DNA of 64,000 bases from Nonomuraea fuscirosea (lineage in GTDB: Bacteria; Actinomycetota; Actinomycetes; Streptosporangiales; Streptosporangiaceae), in contig NZ_PVNG01000012.1 in assembly GCF_003001935.1 (NCBI RefSeq), forward strand, positions 124,001 through 188,000, given 5' to 3'. Both the position numbers and the translations under genes were made by a program. Shown here in pieces: positions 58,355 through 64,000 of the stretch (position 1 is its first letter; each line of letters begins with the position of its first letter). Under the pieces are notes generated by a model. The model did no database searches. It was not told where the DNA came from and saw only the letters and a program-made list of their open reading frames with translations.

Positions 58355-61300
58355 ATGTCGTCCCGCGACTCGTTCGTCCACCTGCACGTCCACACCGAAT
58401 ACTCGATGCTGGACGGGGCCGCCCGGCTGGAGCAGCTGTTCCGGCGGGCCGGCGAGCTGGGCATGCCCGCCATCGCGATCACCGACCACGGCAACCTGCA
58501 CGGCGCCCACGACTTCTACCGGCGGGCCACCGCCGCCGGGATCAAGCCGATCATCGGCATCGAGGCCTACGTCGCGCCGGGGCTGCGCCACGACAGGAAG
58601 CCGGTGCTGTGGGGCGAGCCGCACCAGAAGCGCGACGACGTCTCGGCGGGCGGCTACTACACCCACATGACGATCTGGGCGCGCGACAAGACGGGCCTGC
58701 ACAACCTGATGCGGCTGTCCTCGCGCGCCTACACCGAGGGCTTCGTGCGCAAGTGGGCGCGGATGGACGCCGAGATCCTGGCCGAGCACGCCGAGGGCCT
58801 CATGGCCACCACCGGCTGCCCGTCGGGCGAGGTGCAGACGCGGCTGCGGCTGGGGCAGTACGACGAGGCGGTCAGGGCCGCCGCGAGATACCAGGAGATC
58901 TTCGGCAGGGACGGCTACTACCTGGAGATCATGGACCACGGCCTCGACCTGGAGCGCCGCGTCCGCGACGGGCTGAGCGGGATCAGCCGGGAGCTGGGCA
59001 TCCCGCCGCTGGTGACCAACGACTCGCACTACACCTACGAGTCCGACGCCGCCTCCCACGACGCCCTCCTGTGCGTCCAGACGGGTAAGCAGCTGTCCGA
59101 CCCCGACCGGTTCCGCTTCGACGGCAGCGGCTACTACCTCAAGAGCGCCGGCGAGATGCGCGCCGCCGACTCCTCCGACCTGTGGGCCGAGGGCTGCCGC
59201 AACACGCTGCTGGTGGCCGAGAAGGTCGATCCGGCCGGGTTCTTCCCGTTCAAGAACCTCATGCCGACCTACCCGGTCCCCGAGGGCATGACGGAGAGCG
59301 AGTTCTTCCGCAGGACCGTCTGGGAGGGCATGGACCGCCGCTGGCCCGGCGGCTACGACGAGGAGCACCGCAGGCAGGCCGAGTACGAGATCGGCGTCAT
59401 CGAGCAGATGGGCTTCCCGAGCTACTTCCTCGTGGTCGCCGACTTCATCATGTGGGCCAAGGCCGGCGGCATCCCGGTCGGGCCCGGGCGCGGCTCGGCG
59501 GCCGGGTCGCTGGTGGCGTACGCGATGGGCATCACCGACCTCGACCCGCTCCCGCACGGACTGATCTTCGAGCGGTTCCTCAACCCCGAGCGCGTGTCCA
59601 TGCCCGACGTCGACATCGACTTCGACGAACGCAGGCGCGGCGACGTCATCCGCTACGTGACCGAGAAGTGGGGCGCCGACAAGGTCGCCATGATCGCCAC
59701 GTTCGGCACCATCAAGGCGAAGGCCGCCATCAAGGACGCGGGCCGCGTGCTGGGCTACCCCTACGCGCTCGGCGACCGCGTCACCAAGGCGTTCCCGCCC
59801 GCCGTCATGGGCAGGGACATCCCGCTCGCCGGCATCTTCGACCAGGACCACCCGCGCTACGACGAGGCGGGCGAGCTGCGCCGGCTCTACGACGAGGACG
59901 CCGACGTCAGGGCGACGATGGACCTCGCCAAGGGCCTGGAGGGCCTGATCAGGCAGACCGGCGTGCACGCCGCCGGCGTGATCATGTCGGCCGAGGTGCT
60001 GACCGACCACGTCCCGATCATGCGCCGCGACAGCGACGGCGCGATCATCACGCAGTTCGACTATCCGACCTGCGAGGCGCTCGGCCTGCTGAAGATGGAC
60101 TTCCTGGGGCTGCGCAACCTCACCATCATGGACGACTGCCTGAAGCTGATCGAGGCGACCACGGGGGAGAAGGTCGACCTGCTGGGGCTGCCGCTCGACG
60201 ACAGGAAGAGCTACGAGCTGCTGGCCAGGGGCGACACGCTGGGGGTGTTCCAGCTCGACGGCGGCGGCATGCGCTCGCTGCTGCGCCTCATGCGTCCCGA
60301 CACCTTCGAGGACATCTCCGCCGCCCTCGCCCTCTACCGCCCCGGCCCGATGGGCGCCAACTCCCACACCAACTACGCCCTGCGCAAGAACGGCCAGCAG
60401 GAGATCACGCCGATCCACCCGGCGCTGGAAGAACCGCTCAGGGACATCCTCGACACCACCTACGGCCTGATCATCTACCAGGAGCAGGTCATGGCCATCG
60501 CCCAGCGGGTGGCCGGCTACTCGCTCGGCGCCGCCGACCTGCTGCGCCGCGCGATGGGCAAGAAGAAGAAGGCGGAGCTGGACCGGCAGTACGCCTCCTT
60601 CGAGCAGGGCATGAAGGACAACGGCTACCCTGATGCCGCCGTCAAGGCGCTGTGGGACATCCTGCTGCCGTTCTCCGACTACGCCTTCAACAAGGCCCAC
60701 ACCGCCGCCTACGGCCTCATCGCCTACTGGACCGCCTATCTCAAGGCCAACCACCCGGCCGCCTACATGGCGGCGCTGCTGTCGTCGGTGAAGGACGACA
60801 AGGACAAGTCGGCCCTCTACCTCCACGAGTGCCGCCGCATGGGCATCAAGGTGTTCCCGCCCGACGTCAACGACTCCGACTTCGACTTCACCCCGCGCGG
60901 CACCGACATCCGCTTCGGCCTGTCGGCGGTGCGCAACGTGGGCGGCAACGTCGTCGACGGCATCATCTCCGCGCGCGGGCGGAAGGGCCGCTTCACCGAC
61001 TTCACCGACTTCCTGCGCAAGGTGCCGGCCGTCGTCTGCAACAAGCGCGTCATCGAGTCGCTGGTCAAGGCGGGCGCGTTCGACTCGCTCGGCCACGTCC
61101 GCAAGGGCCTGGTCATGGTGCACGAGCAGGCGATCGACGCGATCATCGACATCAAGCGGAACGAGGCCATCGGCCAGGACTCCCTGTTCGGCGCGATCGA
61201 CGGCGGCGAGGACCGGACCTTCGACGTGCGGATCCCGGTGGGGGAGTGGGACAAGAGCACGCTGCTGCAGTTCGAACGCGAGATGCTCGGCCTCTACGTG

Positions 61301-61882
61301 TCCGACCACCCGCTGTTCGGCGTCGAGCACGTCCTGGCCGCCGGAGCCGACTGCTCCATCGCGGCCGTGCAGGACGAGAGCCGGGCCGACGGGCAGGTGG
61401 TGACCGTGGGCGGCATCCTGAGCGGGATGCAGCGCAAGGTCACCAAGAAGGGCGACACGTGGGTGCTGACCCAGCTGGAGGACCTTGAGGGCGCGATCGA
61501 GGTGATGATCTTCCCGTCCGCGTACCAGCTGTGCTCGACGATCCTGGCCGAGGACGCGATCGTGTTCGTCAAGGGGCGCATAGACAAGCGGGAGGACGTC
61601 GCCAAGCTGATCGCCATGGAGGTGACGGCGCCGGACCTGTCCCAGGTGACGGGCGGGCCGCTGCTGGTCAGCCTGCCGCTGCGGCGCTGCACGCCGCCGG
61701 TGGTGGCGCGGCTGAAGGAGATCCTGGCGACGCATCCGGGCCCGTCGGAAGTGCACCTCCAGATCCACAACGGCCCCAGGACGACTGTTTTGCGCCTCGA
61801 TGATCGTCTCCGCGTCACACCCTCCCCGGCTCTCATAGGCGAGCTCAAGCAGTTGCTCGGTCCTGCCTGTCTGGGCGCCTGA
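58355..61882 (+). CDS. dnaE: DNA polymerase III alpha subunit
   Basis: 1175 residues, C-family replicative polymerase (DnaE1). N-terminal PHP domain: FVHLHVHTEYSMLDGAARL and AIAITDHGNLHGAHDFYR. Palm Asp pair in MPDVDIDFDERRRGDVIRYV (about residue 416) and the third Asp in LGLLKMDFLGLRNLT (about 580). The beta-binding domain and a C-terminal OB fold (VTVGGILSGMQRKVTKKGDTWVLTQLEDLEGAIEVMIFP) follow. Its position downstream of the lspA/rluD block matches Streptomyces gene order. ATG with GGGAGGCG upstream; TAGAGT (58310-58315) is a possible -10. A weak stem (CGGCGG 61908, CCGCCG 61924) follows the gene. Confidence 0.97.
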   Translation: MSSRDSFVHLHVHTEYSMLDGAARLEQLFRRAGELGMPAIAITDHGNLHGAHDFYRRATAAGIKPIIGIEAYVAPGLRHDRKPVLWGEPHQKRDDVSAGGYYTHMTIWARDKTGLHNLMRLSSRAYTEGFVRKWARMDAEILAEHAEGLMATTGCPSGEVQTRLRLGQYDEAVRAAARYQEIFGRDGYYLEIMDHGLDLERRVRDGLSGISRELGIPPLVTNDSHYTYESDAASHDALLCVQTGKQLSDPDRFRFDGSGYYLKSAGEMRAADSSDLWAEGCRNTLLVAEKVDPAGFFPFKNLMPTYPVPEGMTESEFFRRTVWEGMDRRWPGGYDEEHRRQAEYEIGVIEQMGFPSYFLVVADFIMWAKAGGIPVGPGRGSAAGSLVAYAMGITDLDPLPHGLIFERFLNPERVSMPDVDIDFDERRRGDVIRYVTEKWGADKVAMIATFGTIKAKAAIKDAGRVLGYPYALGDRVTKAFPPAVMGRDIPLAGIFDQDHPRYDEAGELRRLYDEDADVRATMDLAKGLEGLIRQTGVHAAGVIMSAEVLTDHVPIMRRDSDGAIITQFDYPTCEALGLLKMDFLGLRNLTIMDDCLKLIEATTGEKVDLLGLPLDDRKSYELLARGDTLGVFQLDGGGMRSLLRLMRPDTFEDISAALALYRPGPMGANSHTNYALRKNGQQEITPIHPALEEPLRDILDTTYGLIIYQEQVMAIAQRVAGYSLGAADLLRRAMGKKKKAELDRQYASFEQGMKDNGYPDAAVKALWDILLPFSDYAFNKAHTAAYGLIAYWTAYLKANHPAAYMAALLSSVKDDKDKSALYLHECRRMGIKVFPPDVNDSDFDFTPRGTDIRFGLSAVRNVGGNVVDGIISARGRKGRFTDFTDFLRKVPAVVCNKRVIESLVKAGAFDSLGHVRKGLVMVHEQAIDAIIDIKRNEAIGQDSLFGAIDGGEDRTFDVRIPVGEWDKSTLLQFEREMLGLYVSDHPLFGVEHVLAAGADCSIAAVQDESRADGQVVTVGGILSGMQRKVTKKGDTWVLTQLEDLEGAIEVMIFPSAYQLCSTILAEDAIVFVKGRIDKREDVAKLIAMEVTAPDLSQVTGGPLLVSLPLRRCTPPVVARLKEILATHPGPSEVHLQIHNGPRTTVLRLDDRLRVTPSPALIGELKQLLGPACLGA

Positions 61883-61992
61883 GTTCTTTTCCATCTTCAC
61901 GGCTCCGCGGCGGCCGGCTCCTGCCGCCGTACGGGGCTGGGCTCTGTCCAGGGGGACGCTCACCAGGTGGACGTGGCGGGCCGCCGTGACGC

Positions 61993-62086
61993 GCGCTCAG
62001 TGGGCCGGGTCCGTGGTGATGGGGGCACCCCCGGCCGTTCCGTCATGAGGTGCGCTCAGTGGGCCTGGTTCGTGGTGAGGTGGGCA
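61993..62086 (+). repeat. Two 35-bp imperfect direct repeats between dnaE and the amidase
   Basis: gcgctcagtgggcc... (61993-62027) and gcgctcagtgggcc... (62052-62086) agree at about 30 of 35 positions, 59 bp apart. They lie in the 284-nt gap in which no gene is convincing. Function unknown; operator or decayed duplication. Confidence 0.6.
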
Positions 62087-62166
62087 ATGATCGCCTGTGG
62101 GAGGTGGTTGTTCGTGGGCAAGGGTCGCCGTCGCTCTCCGGGCGGGCTTGGGGCAGGATCGCAGGC

Positions 62167-63549
62167 GTGAGTGAACTGCACTACCTGACCGCGACCGAGC
62201 TGGCCCAGCTGATCAGGACCAGGCAGGTGAGCGCGGTGGACGTCGTCCGAGCCCACCTCGACCGCATCGACCAGGTCAACCCGCACGTCAACGCCGTCGT
62301 CACCCTCGTCGCCGACCAGGCGCTCCAAGCGGCCGAGACGGCCGACGCCGTGCTGCGGCGGGAGGGGCCCGCCGGGCCGCTGCACGGGGTGCCGGTCGCG
62401 CACAAGGACCTGGCCGACACGGCCGGCATCCGCACCACGTACGGTTCGCCGCTGTTCGCCGACAACGTGCCCGACCGGGACGACGTGGTCGTCCAGCGGC
62501 TGCGCGCGGCGGGCGCCATCACCATGGGCAAGACGAACACCCCCGAGTTCGGCACCGGCTCCCACACCGTCAACGAGGTGTTCGGGGCGACCAGGAACCC
62601 CTACGACCTGTCCAAGTCCGCCGGCGGCAGCAGCGGGGGAGCGGCCGCCGCGCTGGCCACCGGCATGGTGCCGCTGGCCGACGGCTCCGACATGGGCGGC
62701 TCCCTGCGCAATCCCGCGTCCTTCTGCAACGTGGTCGGCCTGCGGCCCACGCCCGGCCGGGTGCCCAGCCACTCCGAGACCGCCGCCTGGTACACCCTGT
62801 CCGTGCCCGGTCCGATGGCCAGGACGGTCGACGACGTCACGCTGATGCTCGGGGCCGTCGCCGGGTTCGACCGGCGCTCCCCGTACTCGATCAAGGAGGT
62901 CTTCGCGCCCGAGCCCGAGGAGGGCGTGGCGGGGCTGCGCGTCGCCTGGAGCCCCGACCTGGGCGGGCTGCCCGTGGACGAGCGGACGGCGGCGGTGACC
63001 GCGACCGCGCCCGCCGTCCTGGAGCGGCTCGGGGCTCATGTCGAGCAGGTGGAGCTGGATCTGAGCGGCGCGGAGGAGGCGTTCAGGACCTACCGGGCCT
63101 GGTTCTACCTGCTCGCCCACGGCGACAAGAGCGGGCTCGGGCCCAACACCGCCTGGAACGTCGAGCAGGGCCGCGGGGTCACGGGCGCCGACCTGGTCCG
63201 GGCCGAGGTGGCGCGCAGCGGCCTCTACCAGCGCATGGCGGCCTTCTTCGACACCTACGACGTGCTGATCGCGCCGGTGAGCCAGGTGCCGCCCTTCCCG
63301 GTCGAGCAGCCGCACGTGAGCGAGATCAACGGCGAGCCGCTGCCCGACTACCTGGCCTGGATGCGCTCGGCGTACTGGATCAGCGTCCTGCACGCGCCCG
63401 CCGCCTCCGTGCCGGCCGGGTTCACCGGGGACGGGCTGCCGGTGGGGGTGCAGATCGTGGGCAGGCCGTTCGAGGACGCCAGGGTGCTGCGGGTGGCGCG
63501 GGCGTTCGAACAGGCCACCGGCCACGGCCTGCGCAGACCACCCCTGTGA
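62167..63549 (+). CDS. Amidase (amidase signature family)
   Basis: 460 residues. The Ser-cisSer-Lys triad is visible: Lys in VPVAHKDLADTAGI, cis-Ser and Ser in SAGGSSGGAAAALATGMVPLADGSDMGGSLRNPASFCNVVGLRPTPGRVP. The fold matches GatA-like and aryl/acyl amidases; without GatB/GatC here and with the divergent C-terminus it is more likely a catabolic amidase than tRNA amidotransferase. The frame is open back to 62050, but the GTG at 62167 begins the conserved ELHYLTATELAQLIRTRQVSAVDVVRAHLDRI and has CAGGAT 7 nt upstream as a possible -10 for a leaderless message. Confidence 0.92.
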   Translation: MSELHYLTATELAQLIRTRQVSAVDVVRAHLDRIDQVNPHVNAVVTLVADQALQAAETADAVLRREGPAGPLHGVPVAHKDLADTAGIRTTYGSPLFADNVPDRDDVVVQRLRAAGAITMGKTNTPEFGTGSHTVNEVFGATRNPYDLSKSAGGSSGGAAAALATGMVPLADGSDMGGSLRNPASFCNVVGLRPTPGRVPSHSETAAWYTLSVPGPMARTVDDVTLMLGAVAGFDRRSPYSIKEVFAPEPEEGVAGLRVAWSPDLGGLPVDERTAAVTATAPAVLERLGAHVEQVELDLSGAEEAFRTYRAWFYLLAHGDKSGLGPNTAWNVEQGRGVTGADLVRAEVARSGLYQRMAAFFDTYDVLIAPVSQVPPFPVEQPHVSEINGEPLPDYLAWMRSAYWISVLHAPAASVPAGFTGDGLPVGVQIVGRPFEDARVLRVARAFEQATGHGLRRPPL

Positions 63550-63582
63550 CGGTGGTCCCGGAAGCGGGCAGGCTCGGCGCGT

Positions 63583-64000
63583 TCAGCTCGGGCCGAGGCC
63601 GCCGTACGGCTGCCGCAGGGGCGAGTCGCGGTAGCCGTGCATGCCTTCGAGCAGCCCGAAGAAGCCCACGGCCAGCAGCGGCCACGACACCATCACGCCG
63701 GAGGCCGTCAGTTTGAGCGCGCCGGGGACGACCTTCACCCCGGGCGCCGCGGCGGCCTCGACCGTGACCGCGCCGATCGTGAACGTGGACCCGGTCCACA
63801 ACGTCAGGAACGAGGCCAGCGCCCCGCCCGCGCACAGCCCCAGCAGCACGGGAAGCATCCAGCGCCGCCCGGAGAACCAGGCGACGCCCCCGCACAGCAG
63901 CCCGAGCCCGCCCGTGATCACCGCGAACCAGCCGTCGGCCGCGATCAGCGCCTGCGTGGTCGGGTCGGCCAGCACCGTGCCGCGCTCGGTGACCTGGTAC
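63583..64000 (-). CDS. Membrane protein, DUF2567-like (5' end outside window)
   Basis: The frame is open to the window edge; 138 residues are visible. After YQVTERGTVLADPTTQALIAADGWF come at least three hydrophobic segments (VITGGLGLLCGGVAWFSG; LPVLLGLCAGGALASFLTLW; MVSWPLLAVGFFGLLEGM), ending in GYRDSPLRQPYGGLGPS. The Tyr-Val-Val-like lead-in and IAADGxF block recall the actinobacterial DUF2567 family of unknown function. A GTG at 63975 in this frame is internal, since coding character continues upstream to the edge. Confidence 0.7.
   Translation of the reverse strand, partial: YQVTERGTVLADPTTQALIAADGWFAVITGGLGLLCGGVAWFSGRRWMLPVLLGLCAGGALASFLTLWTGSTFTIGAVTVEAAAAPGVKVVPGALKLTASGVMVSWPLLAVGFFGLLEGMHGYRDSPLRQPYGGLGPS

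Noticed and set aside
56804..61963. A continuous minus-strand frame of about 1700 codons covering the permease and the antisense of dnaE
   Set aside because: The 5' two-thirds is the complement of the well-supported dnaE gene; composition (His/Val/Arg/Gly-rich) is that of an antisense shadow in GC-rich DNA. The permease has its own ATG with a ribosome site at 58165.

Overview
This window is GC-rich, high-coding-density actinobacterial chromosome. A Streptosporangiales-type (Nonomuraea-like) host is the best guess. The evidence is the gene order: MoxR/DUF58/transglutaminase next to the division and cell wall (dcw) cluster, then divIVA, ileS, a TraR/DksA-type protein, lspA, rluD and dnaE. Supporting features are a DUF3040 protein, an F420-type luciferase-like oxidoreductase, DivIVA/SepF/YggT, a MurE with the meso-diaminopimelate DNPR motif, and TANNNT -10 boxes placed 6-7 nt before start codons. 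The genus is inferred, not proven.

Layout. 1-4700: tail of a molybdenum-hydroxylase maturation pair (XdhC, MocA-like), a membrane EEP phosphatase, an LLM oxidoreductase and a dicarboxylate/cation symporter. 4788-8570: a membrane pseudokinase, then M24 peptidase, EF-P and NusB. 9066-11773: methyltransferase, SOS-type dinB and DUF3040. 12030-16710 (minus): MoxR ATPase, DUF58 and a TgpA-like transglutaminase. 17087-35313: a complete dcw cluster (mraZ, rsmH, ftsL, ftsI, murE, murF, mraY, murD, ftsW, murG, murC, ftsQ, ftsZ), mostly start/stop-overlapped. 35433-40442: yggS, sepF, yggT, divIVA and a 760-residue membrane protein with two putative zinc motifs. 40710-41876: a NUDIX gene and a broken histidine phosphatase. 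41953-47543: T-box-controlled ileS, traR-like, lspA, rluD. 47647-54377 (minus): a tight six-gene run, kinase-kinase-AraC-AzlC-AzlD-kinase. 54499-55588: a leader-peptide attenuator before a degenerate DAHP-synthase-like/chorismate mutase fusion. 55671-58165 (minus): SGNH hydrolase and amino acid permease. 58355-64000: dnaE, an amidase and a partial membrane protein.

How it fits together. Most of the window builds and divides the cell wall: lipid II synthesis (MurC-G, MraY), septal synthesis (FtsW/FtsI/FtsQ/FtsL), the Z ring (FtsZ, SepF) and polar growth (DivIVA). mraZ has an evident self-regulatory promoter with four GTGG boxes at exact 10-bp spacing, and ftsZ has its own promoter with nested inverted repeats. 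The most unusual property is a set of very large low-complexity insertions or tails in this cluster: FtsL, FtsI (about 350 residues), MurF (about 400 residues inside its C-terminal domain), the FtsZ linker, and the 760-residue protein. Other notable points are a Tyr/Phe leader-peptide attenuator on the chorismate mutase fusion, a catalytically dead kinase, stop-codon-anchored tandem repeats after several genes, and the kinase/AzlCD operon.
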